From DATGYC01 sp035298385 (GTDB lineage: Bacteria; Bacillota; Sulfobacillia; Symbiobacteriales; Symbiobacteriaceae), in assembly GCA_035298385.1 (NCBI GenBank), contig DATGYC010000236.1, positions 1-25,139 on the forward strand: 25,139 bases of DNA, in the 5' to 3' direction. The notes below the pieces were generated by a model that saw only the letters and a list, made by a program, of their open reading frames with translations, was not told the origin of the DNA and made no database searches. The position numbers and the translations under genes were made by a program. Shown in pieces: positions 14,884-23,517 of this stretch (position 1 is the stretch's first letter; each line of letters opens with the position of its first letter).

Positions 14884-15846
14884 TTAGGACTCCAAGATCA
14901 CCGGGGCTCGGAGCAGGTCACCAGGGGCGAGGCCACCGCCATTGACGTAAGCCAAGGCGTCCATCCGGCCCTTACCGGGGGGCTGAACAGTCCGGACCAG
15001 AAGCGCACCATCGCCCGTGGCGACGAGCACGCCCAGCTTCTTGACCACGGCCATCACCGTGCCCGGCTCGACCGAGTCGTTGGCGAAGTCCGAGACCAGA
15101 TCGGCCTCCCAGATCTTGAGCGCGCCCTTGGGCGCCTCGCAGAAGGCGCCGGGCCAGGGGTTGAGCGCCCGGATCTGGTCGGTTATCTCTTTGGACGTGC
15201 GCGACCAGTCGATCGCTTCGTCCTGGCGGGACAACTTTGCCGCCATCGTCACGCCCTCGGTCGGCTGAGGGATGCGCGGGGCCGTCCCAGCCTCGAGCTG
15301 TTGGAGCGTCTGCACGATCAACTCGGCGCCCATGCCGGCGAGCCGGTCGTGGACGGAGCCGCCAGTATCCTCGGGCGTGATCGGGGTCCGGGCGATCAGG
15401 CACATGTCGCCGGTATCCATCCCCTCGTCCATGTACATCGTGGTGATGCCGGTCTCAAGGTCGCCTGCCATGATCGAGCGCTGGATCGGGGCGGCGCCCC
15501 GCCAGCGGGGGAGGATCGAACCGTGGACGTTGATCGAGCCGAGGGGGCTGATGTTCAGGGCGTCCAGCGAGAGGATCTGACCGAAGGCGACGACGACGGT
15601 GACGTCGGGCTGGAGCGCCTTTAATTCGGCGATCACTTCGGGGCGCCGGACCCGCTTGGGCTGGAAGACGGGCAGGTCGTGCTTGAGCGCCTCCTCCTTA
15701 ACGGGGGAGAAGCGCACCTTGCCGCCGCGCCCGACGGGCTTGTCCGGCTGGGTAACGACCCCGACGACCGGATAACCGGCCGCCAGGATCGCCCGGAGGG
15801 AGTCTGCGGCGAAGTCAGGGGTGCCCATGAAGAGGACCTTGAGCAA
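14884..15846 (-). CDS. fmt: Methionyl-tRNA formyltransferase
   Basis: 320 aa, normal length. It formylates initiator Met-tRNA using 10-formyl-tetrahydrofolate. The N-terminal Rossmann-like domain starts KVLFMGTPDFA. The catalytic trio N106, H108 (INVHGSILPRWRGAAPI) and D144 (MDTGD) sits at the same numbers as in the E. coli enzyme. The C-terminal OB-like domain (about 205-315) contains NPWPGAF. The start is TTG at 15846, because the conserved strand begins at residue 3 and no ATG lies upstream; GGGGGAG sits 8 nt before it, overlapping the def stop region. It is coupled to def (5-nt gap), whose product removes the formyl group. Confidence 0.97.
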   Translation of the reverse strand: MLKVLFMGTPDFAADSLRAILAAGYPVVGVVTQPDKPVGRGGKVRFSPVKEEALKHDLPVFQPKRVRRPEVIAELKALQPDVTVVVAFGQILSLDALNISPLGSINVHGSILPRWRGAAPIQRSIMAGDLETGITTMYMDEGMDTGDMCLIARTPITPEDTGGSVHDRLAGMGAELIVQTLQQLEAGTAPRIPQPTEGVTMAAKLSRQDEAIDWSRTSKEITDQIRALNPWPGAFCEAPKGALKIWEADLVSDFANDSVEPGTVMAVVKKLGVLVATGDGALLVRTVQPPGKGRMDALAYVNGGGLAPGDLLRAPVILES

Positions 15847-15851
15847 GCTGT

Positions 15852-16403
15852 TTACTCCCCCTTCGACTCGGAGACAGGCGCCACGCCACCGTCGGGGATC
15901 GGCTCGGGGCCGACCTCGGCCTCCTCCCCGTCCTCATCCTTCGGCGACTCGCGGTAGTTCTTGCACTTGTCGGTATACATGACGCCATCCAGGTGGTCGA
16001 TCTCGTGCTGGAAGATGCGGGCGAGCCAGCCCTCCGCTTCGATCCAGACCTTGTTGCCACGGCGGTCGAGGCCGGTCACCTTCACCTTCTCGTAGCGCAT
16101 CACATCGCCGACCATGCCGGGGATGGAGAGGCAGCCCTCGGTGCCCCAGACGGCGCCCTCGGCGTGCGTGATCTCGGGGTTGACGAGCTGGATCAGCCCG
16201 GTCTCATCGTCATGCGGGTCGATCACGATGATCCGCTTGGAGACGCCCACCTGCGGGGCAGCCAGGCCGACGCCGGGGGCGTCGTACATCGTGTCTGCCA
16301 TATCATCGAGGAGTTGGCGGATCGCGGCGTTCACCTTGGTAACCGGCTTCGCCTTCTTGCGGAGGACGTCGGCCGGCTCGTGTACGATCGGGAGAATGGC
16401 CAT
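15852..16403 (-). CDS. def: Peptide deformylase
   Basis: 183 aa. It removes the N-formyl group from nascent proteins. All three family motifs are present: GVGLAAPQ (44-51), EGCLS (89-93, metal ligand C91) and QHEIDH (132-137, ligands H133 and H137, catalytic E134). The C-terminus after about residue 152 is an acidic, Pro/Gly-rich tail of about 30 residues not needed for the fold. ATG 16403 is preferred over a longer frame because homologues begin at MAILPIV; GGAG lies 11 nt upstream. It sits between priA (42-nt gap) and fmt (5-nt gap). Confidence 0.96.
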   Translation of the reverse strand: MAILPIVHEPADVLRKKAKPVTKVNAAIRQLLDDMADTMYDAPGVGLAAPQVGVSKRIIVIDPHDDETGLIQLVNPEITHAEGAVWGTEGCLSIPGMVGDVMRYEKVKVTGLDRRGNKVWIEAEGWLARIFQHEIDHLDGVMYTDKCKNYRESPKDEDGEEAEVGPEPIPDGGVAPVSESKGE

Positions 16404-16445
16404 TGCGTGGTACGCTCCTTCTATCTCTATGATCATCTAGACGCA

Positions 16446-18866
16446 TTAAAGGATCGAAAGGGGATCGACATCGACCGACATGTTGACCGATTTGGTCCGG
16501 GACCACTTGCCTTGAGCGAAGGCGGCCCGGATCTGGGCGGTCATCTGGGCGACGTCGAATCCCTTTAGGATCAGGTGGTGGCGGTAGCGGTTCTTGATCT
16601 TGGCGAGCGGGGCCGGGGTCGGGCCGAGGATCTCCCCGGTGAAGCCACCCTTCTTGAGGAAGGCGTAGAGGTTTGCCGCTGCCTCCATCGTCTCCGCCTC
16701 ACTATCACCCGAGACCAGGAGGCGGATTAGGTGGGCGAACGGCGGATATTTGTTCTGGCGCCTAGACTCGATCTCCCCTTCGAAGAAGGTGAGGAAGTCG
16801 TGGTGCTGGGCGGCCTGTAAGGCGTCTGCCTCCGGCTGATAGGTCTGGACGAGGACCTCGCCGCGCTTGGTGCCGCGACCGGCCCGGCCCGCCATCTGGG
16901 TGATCAACTGGAAGGTCCGCTCGGACGCCCGGAAGTCGGGCAGGTTGAGCGTCGTATCCGCCAGGATGATCCCGACAAGCGTCACGTCCGGGAAGTCCAG
17001 CCCCTTGGCGATCATCTGCGTCCCGATCAGGACGTCGACCTCCCGGCGGCCGAAGGAGCCGAGGATCTGGGCGTGGGCGCCCTTGCGCTTGGTGGTATCG
17101 ACGTCCATCCGGGCGATCCGCAGGTACGGGTAGCGCGCCTTCAGCTCCTCCTCCACCCGCTCGGTCCCGGCGCCCATCGGCTTGATCCGCTTGGAGAGAC
17201 AGTTCGGGCAGGTGGTCGGGAGGGGGGCATGATGATCGCAGTAGTGGCAGGCGAGATGCCGGTCGCCCATGTGGTAGGTCATGGCGACGGCGCAGTTCGG
17301 GCACTGGACCGCCTCGCCGCAGTCGCGACAGAGGATAAAGGTATTGTACCCGCGCCGGTTCAAGAAGAGCATCGCCTGGTTGCCTGCCTGGATACAGCGC
17401 TCCAGCCCCGCCTGCAGCCCTTCGGAGAAGATCGAGCGATTCCCCGCCCGTAGCTCCTCCCGCATGTCGATCAGAGTCACGGGCGGCAGGGGCCGATCAT
17501 CGATGCGGGTCGTCATCTCGACGAGGCGGTAGTTGCCGCTGGCGGCGAGCTGGTAGGACTCGAGCGCCGGGGTGGCCGAGCCAAGGATCAACAGGGCATC
17601 GTCCAGCCGGGCCCGCTCGATGGCGACCGCGCGGGCGTGGTAGGCCGGGGCGGGCGACTCCTGCTTGTAGGAGGACTCGTGCTCCTCATCGATGATGATC
17701 AGACCGACGTTCTCGAACGGGGCGAAGATCGCCGAGCGGGCGCCCACCACGATCGAGACCTCGCTGCGCCGGATCCGCTGCCACTCGTCGAACCTCTCGC
17801 CCGCTGAGAGGGCGGAGTGCAGGACGGCAACCGCTTTGCCAAAGCGAGCCCGGAAGCGGTGGATCATCTGCGGGGTGAGGGCGATCTCCGGGACGAGGCA
17901 GATCGCCTGCTTGCCCTGATCAGCCACGAGGGCGATCGAGCGGAGGTAGAGCTCGGTCTTGCCGGCGCCGGTGACGCCGTGGAGCAAGATTGGCTGACGG
18001 AAGCCGACCGGTGCTTGGAGCTCTTGCTGCACGGCGCTGAGGGCCGTGCGTTGCTCCGGCGTGAGCTGGGGCGGGGTCTCTTGCTCGACCTTCTCGCCGC
18101 CGAACGGGTCACGGCGGCGATCCTCTAGGGTCGAGTCGAGGATCCCCTTCTGGAGCATTGTACGGAGGACAGGTTGATCGACGCCCTTCTCGACAAGCTC
18201 GGGCTGGGTCAGTTCGCCGCCAGCCTCCGCCAGTAGGCGCAGGGCTAGGGCTTGCTTGGGCGCCCGCTTCAGCATCTCCGCCTGGGCGATCGCCTCGGCT
18301 GGGGTGCTCTTCAGGAGCAACCGGAGGACCCGCTGGGTCCGGACCTGCTCGCGGCGGGCCTCCGTCGGGACAAGCAGCCGCAGGGCGGCCGGGAAGGTCG
18401 AGAGGAAGCGGTCCGCCGTCCAGCGGGCCAGCTCAATGAGGCGGGGCGGGACCGGCGGGAGTTCGGGGAGAATCCCGGCGATCGGCTTCAGCTTCACGCC
18501 CTCAGGCGGTTGGTCCACCTGCCCAAGGTAGAGGCCGGCCAGGAACCGCGGGCCGAAGGGGACGCGGACCCACTGGCCCGGCACCAACTGGGGCGCCAGG
18601 GCGGGCGGGATCAGGTAGGTGAAGAGCCGGTCGGTCCCCTCAGCGGTCAGGTCGACAGCGACCTGGCCGAAGCGATCGCCCGGGCGAAAGAGCGGGACGG
18701 CTGGGGTCGGTTGAGCGGGGGGTTCGGGGTCGGCCCAGAGGGCGGACTGACGGGGCTGGTCAGGGAGCGCGTGAGCGGCCGGGGCTGGGCGATTGGCCTC
18801 GGTCGGCCATGGGGCTCCAGTTGGACCGCCCCCGGGTCGGCCTTGCGAAGGGCGCCCGGGGATCAC
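16446..18866 (-). CDS. priA: Primosomal replication restart helicase PriA
   Basis: 806 aa. A 3'-5' DNA helicase that reloads the replisome at collapsed forks. After a Pro/Gly/Ala-rich extension of about 60 residues come the 3'-end-binding domain (about 65-165), Walker A GVTGAGKT (297-304), DEEH box (393-396) and eight zinc-binding cysteines (513, 516, 522, 525, 540, 543, 553, 556), followed by the second helicase lobe with the GRAGR-type motif. The start is GTG at 18866, overlapping the coaBC stop (GTGA), so translation is probably coupled. The disordered N-terminal extension is longer than usual; I see no better internal start. Confidence 0.96.
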   Translation of the reverse strand: MIPGRPSQGRPGGGPTGAPWPTEANRPAPAAHALPDQPRQSALWADPEPPAQPTPAVPLFRPGDRFGQVAVDLTAEGTDRLFTYLIPPALAPQLVPGQWVRVPFGPRFLAGLYLGQVDQPPEGVKLKPIAGILPELPPVPPRLIELARWTADRFLSTFPAALRLLVPTEARREQVRTQRVLRLLLKSTPAEAIAQAEMLKRAPKQALALRLLAEAGGELTQPELVEKGVDQPVLRTMLQKGILDSTLEDRRRDPFGGEKVEQETPPQLTPEQRTALSAVQQELQAPVGFRQPILLHGVTGAGKTELYLRSIALVADQGKQAICLVPEIALTPQMIHRFRARFGKAVAVLHSALSAGERFDEWQRIRRSEVSIVVGARSAIFAPFENVGLIIIDEEHESSYKQESPAPAYHARAVAIERARLDDALLILGSATPALESYQLAASGNYRLVEMTTRIDDRPLPPVTLIDMREELRAGNRSIFSEGLQAGLERCIQAGNQAMLFLNRRGYNTFILCRDCGEAVQCPNCAVAMTYHMGDRHLACHYCDHHAPLPTTCPNCLSKRIKPMGAGTERVEEELKARYPYLRIARMDVDTTKRKGAHAQILGSFGRREVDVLIGTQMIAKGLDFPDVTLVGIILADTTLNLPDFRASERTFQLITQMAGRAGRGTKRGEVLVQTYQPEADALQAAQHHDFLTFFEGEIESRRQNKYPPFAHLIRLLVSGDSEAETMEAAANLYAFLKKGGFTGEILGPTPAPLAKIKNRYRHHLILKGFDVAQMTAQIRAAFAQGKWSRTKSVNMSVDVDPLSIL

Positions 18867-20074
18867 GGGGTGTTGCCCCCGTTTCGCAACGCTACGGCCC
18901 GATCCAAAATTCGATCCGCAACCGCCCGCTTACTCAGAAGCGGCAGTTCCTCTTCGTGGTTGGGAAAGACGAAGGTGACCCGGTTGGTATCGGTGCCAAA
19001 GCCGGCGCCCGCCGCCGTCACGTCGTTGGCGACGACGAAGTCGGAGCGCTTCTTGTGTAGCTTCTCCCGGGCGAACTCGACCACCGACTGGGTCTCCGCA
19101 GCGAAGGAGACGACGACCTGGCCAGGCTGCTTCGCCTCACCGAGGGCCTTCATGATGTCCGGGTTCTTCAGCAGGGTGATGGCAGTCTCGTCCCCCTGCT
19201 TCTTGATCTTCTGTTCGTGGTAGACGGCCGGCCGGTAGTCGGCCGGGGCCGCGGCGCCGATCGTGATCTGGGCGCCCGGAAAGTGCGCCTGGCAGGCCTC
19301 CAGCATCTGCAGGGCCGACTCGATCCGGACTACGTTCGCGCCCGCAGGGGGCGTCAAATCGGAAGGGCCGGTGACGAGGGTCACCTGGGCGCCCCGCTGG
19401 AGGGCGGCCTCCGCGATGGCGTAGCCCATCTTGCCGGTCGCCCGGTTGCCGATGTAGCGGACCGGGTCGAGCGCCTCCCGGGTGGTGCCAGCGGTGACGA
19501 GGATGGTACATCCAGCGAGATCCGTGGCGGGCGGCGTGAGCAATGCGATCGCCGCATCGACGATCTCGGCGGGCTCCCGCAGGCGCCCTTGCCCGGTCAG
19601 CCCAGAGGCGAGACGCCCCTCCGCCGGCGCCATCATCGTCCAGCCTACGCCCTCAAGCGCGGCCACGTTCCGCTGCGTCAGCGGGGAGGCCCACATCTCC
19701 GCCTCCATCGCCGGGCAGAGGAGCTTGGGGCACTGGACAGCCAGACCCGTGATCGTAATCCAGTCATCCGCCATCCCGGCGGCCAGCTTGGCGATCGTGT
19801 TCGCCGTCGCCGGGGCGACGATCATCAGGTCGGCCTGGTGGGTCAGCGCAACGTGGTCGACGTGGCCCAGGTTCTGGGCGCCCAGAAGCTCAACCCGAAC
19901 CGGCTGACCGGAGATCGCCTGGAAGGTGAGCGGCCCCACCAGCTTGGTCGCTGCCTCGGTCATTAGGACATGAACAGTCGCGCCCAGCTTGACCAGCCTG
20001 GACGTGATCTCAACCGCTTTGTAAGCGGCGATGCCGCCGGAGACTCCTAGGAGAACGGTCTTGCCGTGAAGCAT
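18863..20074 (-). CDS. coaBC: Bifunctional phosphopantothenoylcysteine decarboxylase / synthetase
   Basis: 403 aa. It catalyses two steps of coenzyme A synthesis: CoaB joins phosphopantothenate to cysteine and CoaC decarboxylates the product with FMN. The N-terminal flavoprotein domain (1-175) has GVSGGIAAYK (10-19), catalytic H74 (HVDHVALTHQAD) and ATANTIAK (89-96). The segment PAMEAEMW (121-128) has Glu where many enzymes have the catalytic Asn, and the flap reads LASGLTGQGR (155-164) with Ser where E. coli has Cys. The CoaB domain (about 185-403) has GTTREALDPVRYI and AAPADYRP (274-281) with the Lys-rich KIKKQ. ATG 20074 has GAGG upstream; a longer frame is rejected. It follows rpoZ by 85 nt. 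Confidence 0.95.
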   Translation of the reverse strand: MLHGKTVLLGVSGGIAAYKAVEITSRLVKLGATVHVLMTEAATKLVGPLTFQAISGQPVRVELLGAQNLGHVDHVALTHQADLMIVAPATANTIAKLAAGMADDWITITGLAVQCPKLLCPAMEAEMWASPLTQRNVAALEGVGWTMMAPAEGRLASGLTGQGRLREPAEIVDAAIALLTPPATDLAGCTILVTAGTTREALDPVRYIGNRATGKMGYAIAEAALQRGAQVTLVTGPSDLTPPAGANVVRIESALQMLEACQAHFPGAQITIGAAAPADYRPAVYHEQKIKKQGDETAITLLKNPDIMKALGEAKQPGQVVVSFAAETQSVVEFAREKLHKKRSDFVVANDVTAAGAGFGTDTNRVTFVFPNHEEELPLLSKRAVADRILDRAVALRNGGNTP

Positions 20075-20112
20075 ACTACGGTCATCCTCTCTGGCGGCGA
20101 TTACTACGACAA

Positions 20113-20143
20113 ACGAGGGCGCCCAGCCGAGGGGCGCCCTCGT
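20113..20143 (-). terminator. Perfect 12-bp hairpin between rpoZ and coaBC, possible attenuator
   Basis: The stem 20113-20124 pairs fully with 20132-20143 (ACGAGGGCGCCC and its complement), with a 7-nt loop. Each arm contains one GGGCGCCC octamer. On the minus strand it lies 16 nt after the rpoZ stop and is followed by TTGTCGTAGT, only weakly U-rich, so termination is probably partial. It could uncouple rpoZ from coaBC expression. Confidence 0.55.
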
Positions 20144-20159
20144 CTGAGAGAGCTGAGCG

Positions 20160-20408
20160 TTATTCGGCGTTCTCGGCGGCGATCTCCTCGGCCTCGATCG
20201 CCTCGTAGCTCGTGACCCGGTTCCGGTCATAGCGGATCTTTCCGAGAGCCATCTCCTCTAGGGCGATGGTGACCGGCTTGTTCGACCGCGAGTCGACCAG
20301 CTTCTGCTTCCCCGCTTGGATCTCACGCCCGCGCCGGGCAGCGACGATCACCAGCGAGTACTTCGAATCCACCAACTCGTTCAACTGGTCAAGTGACGGC
20401 TTAATCAT
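20160..20408 (-). CDS. rpoZ: DNA-directed RNA polymerase omega subunit
   Basis: 82 aa. A small RNA polymerase subunit that stabilises beta-prime assembly. The N-terminal signature PSLDQLNELVDSKYSLVIVA and the following AARRGREI are typical, as is KPVTIALEEMALGKI (44-58). The C-terminus is acidic. The ATG overlaps the gmk stop (ATGA, 20405-20408), with GGGGAGGTTGAGG upstream. gmk-rpoZ linkage is near universal in Bacillota. Confidence 0.95.
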   Translation of the reverse strand: MIKPSLDQLNELVDSKYSLVIVAARRGREIQAGKQKLVDSRSNKPVTIALEEMALGKIRYDRNRVTSYEAIEAEEIAAENAE

Positions 20409-21052
20409 TCGGCCTCAACCTCCCCATAGGTCAGCAGGGTCTTGATCAGATCGGCCCCGTAGCGGTCCATCTTGATCCGCTCCGCCTCGACGATCGAGCG
20501 GAGTTGCTGGACAGCCCGGTGCAGATCATCGTTAACGATGGCATAGTCGTAGGTGAGCCCTTCCTCGATCCACTTCGGCGCCTCAGCCAGACGGCGAGCG
20601 ACCGCCTCAGGCGAATCGCCACCGCGCGCGGAGATGCGCTGGCGGAGCGCCTCCATCGAGGGCGGAATCACGTAGATCCAGACGGCGTCCGGGTAGGTCT
20701 CCCGGACGGAGCGGGCGCCCACGCGGTCGATATCCAGGATGATATCCGTACCCTTGGCGCGCACCCCGTCCACGTAGGATTTCAGGGTGCCGTAGTAGTT
20801 GCCGTAGACCTCTGCCCACTCGAGGAACTCACCGGCCTCGATCTTGGCCTTGAACTCCTCGTGGGAAAGGAAGAAGTACTCGACGCCGTCGATCTCGCCG
20901 GGGCGAGCCTTGCGGGTCGTGCACGAGACGGAGAACTGGATGGTCTGATTCTCAGCCAGGAGCGCCTGGCAGATCGTCCCCTTGCCGACCGCCGACGGGC
21001 CGGTCACGACGATTAGAAGTCCCTTGCGGTGAACCTTTTTGGCGTTGACCAT
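20405..21052 (-). CDS. gmk: Guanylate kinase
   Basis: 215 aa. It phosphorylates GMP to GDP. P-loop GPSAVGKGT (18-26); GMP-binding TTRKARPGE (45-53) and VEYFF (57-61); LDIDRVGA replaces the usual LDIDVQGA. The C-terminus YDYAIVNDD is typical. The ATG at 21052 is 3 nt after the remA stop, with AGGAGGAAGAGG upstream inside remA. It overlaps rpoZ by 4 nt. Confidence 0.96.
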   Translation of the reverse strand: MVNAKKVHRKGLLIVVTGPSAVGKGTICQALLAENQTIQFSVSCTTRKARPGEIDGVEYFFLSHEEFKAKIEAGEFLEWAEVYGNYYGTLKSYVDGVRAKGTDIILDIDRVGARSVRETYPDAVWIYVIPPSMEALRQRISARGGDSPEAVARRLAEAPKWIEEGLTYDYAIVNDDLHRAVQQLRSIVEAERIKMDRYGADLIKTLLTYGEVEAE

Positions 21053-21055
21053 GAG

Positions 21056-21331
21056 CTATTCGTCCTCTTCCTCCTGGGCGGGCCCGGCCTCCTTGGAGGT
21101 GACACGGGATGCGACCGTCTCCGGTTGCACAGCCGACAGAATGATATGCTCGGAATCGGTGATCACGACGGCGCGGGTACGCCGGCCGTACGTGGCATCG
21201 ATCAAAGTGCCCTTGTCACGAGCCTCCTGGATCATCCGCTTGATCGGCGCCGACTCCGGGCTGACGATCGCAACGATCCGGTGCGCTGAGACGATGTTGC
21301 CAAAGCCAATGTTGACGAGCTTGATCTCCAC
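21056..21331 (-). CDS. remA: RemA-family DNA-binding regulator (DUF370)
   Basis: 91 aa. It starts with the signature MEIKLVNIGFGNIVSAHRIV and contains PIKRMIQEARDKGTLIDATYGR, as in Bacillus subtilis RemA, a ring-forming DNA-binding activator of matrix genes. The last 15 residues are an acidic tail. The start is GTG at 21331 with AGGAGGG upstream. It lies between yicC (18-nt gap) and gmk (3-nt gap), the standard Bacillota order. Here the target genes are unknown; regulating the nearby pilus operon would be speculation. Confidence 0.93.
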   Translation of the reverse strand: MEIKLVNIGFGNIVSAHRIVAIVSPESAPIKRMIQEARDKGTLIDATYGRRTRAVVITDSEHIILSAVQPETVASRVTSKEAGPAQEEEDE

Positions 21332-21349
21332 GCGCGAAGGCCCTCCTGG

Positions 21350-22228
21350 CTACTCGATGTTTTGGACCTGCTCCCGGATCTTCTCCAGTTCGGTCTTCGC
21401 CGCCACGACTAGGTTGGCGATCAGGGCGTCATTGCCCTTCGAGCCGGTCGTGTTCACCTCGCGCCCCATCTCCTGCACCAGAAAATCGAGGCGGCGCCCA
21501 ACCGGCTCGTCCACCGCCAGGTCCTTGTGGAAGGCCTGGATGTGGGCGCCGAGGCGCTGCATCTCCTCACTGATATCAGCCCGGTCGGCAAAGAGGGCGA
21601 CCTCTTGAGCCAAGCGGGTCGGGTCGACGACGGCGTTCTTGGGCAGGAGCTCCTCGAGTCGCTTCTCTAGCCGGGCCTTGTACTCGGTGACGACGAGCGG
21701 GTTGCGCTCTGCGACCTGCCGGGTAAGCTCAGCTAGTCTCTGAAGGCGAGCGGTCAGGTCGGCCTTCAGGCCCTCCCCCTCTCGCTCCCGCATCTGGATC
21801 AACCGGGTCAGGGCTTCCAGCACGGCTGACTCCAGGATGGGCCAGAGCGATTCGGGCTCCAGTGAGCCCTCTTCCACCCGTAGCACATCCGGCAGTCTTG
21901 CTAGCTGATCGAGCGAAATCGCGTGATTGCTCCCGATCTCTTCGCCTAGCGCTTTCAGGGCATTATGATACGCCAGTGCCAATTCCTTGTCAACCTTGAC
22001 GCCCTTTCCAGCCTGGCTGGGCTCCCATGTCAGGAAGACCTCGACCCGCCCCCGGTTGACCTGGGCGAGGATCAGTTTGCGGGCCTGCTCCTCGAGCGCC
22101 ATGAAGGCCCGGGGCATCCGGAAGACGACCTCCGAGAAGCGGTGGTTGACCGACTTGATCTCGACTACCAGGCGCCCGTACTCCCCGGCGGCCTCGCCGC
22201 GGCCGAACCCGGTCATGCTGCGTATCAT
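21350..22228 (-). CDS. yicC: YicC/YloC family endoribonuclease
   Basis: 292 aa, the family's usual length. The conserved start MIRSMTGFGRGE and KSVNHRFSE (about 24-32) define the N-terminal domain. The C-terminal domain holds RRLDFLVQEMGREVNTTGSK and the ending AKTELEKIREQVQNIE. E. coli YicC is an endoribonuclease; the role in this lineage is inferred. ATG 22228 is chosen because the family begins at MIRSMTGF; GGGAGG lies upstream. It is the first gene of the yicC-remA-gmk-rpoZ cluster, 65 nt after dapL with a hairpin between. Confidence 0.93.
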   Translation of the reverse strand: MIRSMTGFGRGEAAGEYGRLVVEIKSVNHRFSEVVFRMPRAFMALEEQARKLILAQVNRGRVEVFLTWEPSQAGKGVKVDKELALAYHNALKALGEEIGSNHAISLDQLARLPDVLRVEEGSLEPESLWPILESAVLEALTRLIQMREREGEGLKADLTARLQRLAELTRQVAERNPLVVTEYKARLEKRLEELLPKNAVVDPTRLAQEVALFADRADISEEMQRLGAHIQAFHKDLAVDEPVGRRLDFLVQEMGREVNTTGSKGNDALIANLVVAAKTELEKIREQVQNIE

Positions 22229-22256
22229 CTGGGTAATGCCTCCCATGTGCGACGTC

Positions 22257-22291
22257 AGCGGCGGCCCGGGCGCCAAACCCGGGCCGCCGCT
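22257..22291 (-). terminator. 14-bp G/C hairpin after dapL
   Basis: The stem 22257-22270 pairs perfectly with 22278-22291 (AGCGGCGGCCCGGG and its complement), with a 7-nt loop. It begins 2 nt after the dapL stop codon on the minus strand. There is no U-tract, so it is terminator-like but possibly leaky or an mRNA 3'-end stabiliser. The yicC start is about 30 nt beyond, so some read-through is plausible. Confidence 0.6.
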
Positions 22292-22293
22292 CT

Positions 22294-23466
22294 CTACTTC
22301 CTTCCATACTTCTGGATTCGCCCGAGCGCTTCCTGCAAGCGATGCTCATCAAGGCAAAGGGCGAGCCGCACATAGCCTTCCCCAGCCGGGCCATAGCTAC
22401 TGCCGGGGGTGACGACGACCCCCGTCTCGTTGAGCAGGTCGGTCACAAATCCGGCGCTCGTCTGGCCGTGCGGGACCGGCGCCCAGAGGTAGAAGGTCCC
22501 GTGGGGCGACTCGGTCTGCATCCCGATCGACCAAAGACCGTTGGCCGCCATGTCGCGCCGGTGCCGGTAGACCTCGTTCATCTGGGCGATGAACCGGGGC
22601 GCCTCTGGGCTCGTGAGAGCGGCGATCCCCGCCGCCTGGATCGCCCCAAACTGGCCGGAGTCCAGGTTGGTCTTGATGACCCCCAAGTGCCGGATCGCAT
22701 GGGCGTTCCCAGCGGCGAAGCCGATCCGCCAGCCGGTCATGTTGAACGGCTTGGAGAGCGACCAGCACTCGACGGCGACCGCCTTGGCGCCCGGGACTTG
22801 GAGGACGGAGGGCGCCACGTAATCATCGAAGGTCGTCTCGCTGTAGGCGTTGTCGGAGACGAGGAGGATGTCGTGGCGGCGGCAGAAGGCGACCGCCTCT
22901 TCATAAAAACCAAGATCAGCCACGGCGCCGGTCGGGTTGTTCGGGTAGTTGAGAAAGAGGAGCTTCGCCCGATGGGCCACATCGGTCGGGATCGCATCGA
23001 GGTTGGGCAGGAAGTGGCGCTCATGCTTCAGCGTCAGCGGGTAGACGGTCCCGCCGGCCAGCCCGACCTGGGTCTTGTAGACCGGGTGGGCCGGGTCCGG
23101 GACGAGGGCGACGTCCCCCTTGTCGATGTAGGCCCAGATCAGGTGGGCGAGCCCCTCCTTGGCGCCGATCAGGGCGAGAATCTCCCGCTTGGCGTCGAGG
23201 TGGACGCCGAAGCGGCGCCCGTAGTAGTCGGCGGCGGCCTCGCGGAAGGCGGGCTGACCCTCGTGTTCGGGGTAGCGGTGGTGGACGGGTTCGCGGATCG
23301 CTCTTGCCATCGCATCGAGGATGAAGTCGGGGGTGGGCAGGTCGGGGTCGCCGATGCCCAGGGAGATCACGTCGACCCCCTGGGCGATCAGGGCGGCCTT
23401 ACGCTTGTCGATCTCAGCGAAGAGGTGGGGCGGGACGGCGGCCAGGCGGGCGGCGGGTTTGGGCAT
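22294..23466 (-). CDS. dapL: LL-diaminopimelate aminotransferase (PLP class I)
   Basis: 390 aa. A fold-type I aminotransferase. GIGDPDLPTP (37-46), NYPNNPTG (173-180), D205/Y208 and SLSKPFNMTGWRIGF with PLP lysine K239 are all present. The motif set is that of the Methanocaldococcus/Moorella-type DapL, which converts tetrahydrodipicolinate directly to LL-diaminopimelate. Close neighbourhood to dapF, the next enzyme, supports this. Related class I enzymes (alanine or aspartate aminotransferase-like) are the alternative. ATG 23466 has AGAGGAG upstream; a longer frame is rejected. It diverges from the lipoprotein gene across 116 bp. Confidence 0.85.
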   Translation of the reverse strand: MPKPAARLAAVPPHLFAEIDKRKAALIAQGVDVISLGIGDPDLPTPDFILDAMARAIREPVHHRYPEHEGQPAFREAAADYYGRRFGVHLDAKREILALIGAKEGLAHLIWAYIDKGDVALVPDPAHPVYKTQVGLAGGTVYPLTLKHERHFLPNLDAIPTDVAHRAKLLFLNYPNNPTGAVADLGFYEEAVAFCRRHDILLVSDNAYSETTFDDYVAPSVLQVPGAKAVAVECWSLSKPFNMTGWRIGFAAGNAHAIRHLGVIKTNLDSGQFGAIQAAGIAALTSPEAPRFIAQMNEVYRHRRDMAANGLWSIGMQTESPHGTFYLWAPVPHGQTSAGFVTDLLNETGVVVTPGSSYGPAGEGYVRLALCLDEHRLQEALGRIQKYGRK

Positions 23467-23517
23467 GCGATCACTCCTCTCGGGGGAGGAGGATATGCGG
23501 GGCGCCCCCGATTTAGC

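Noticed and set aside
18252..19223. A 323-codon plus-strand open frame across priA and coaBC
   Set aside because: It spans the junction of two certain minus-strand genes and has no recognisable motif or ribosome binding site.
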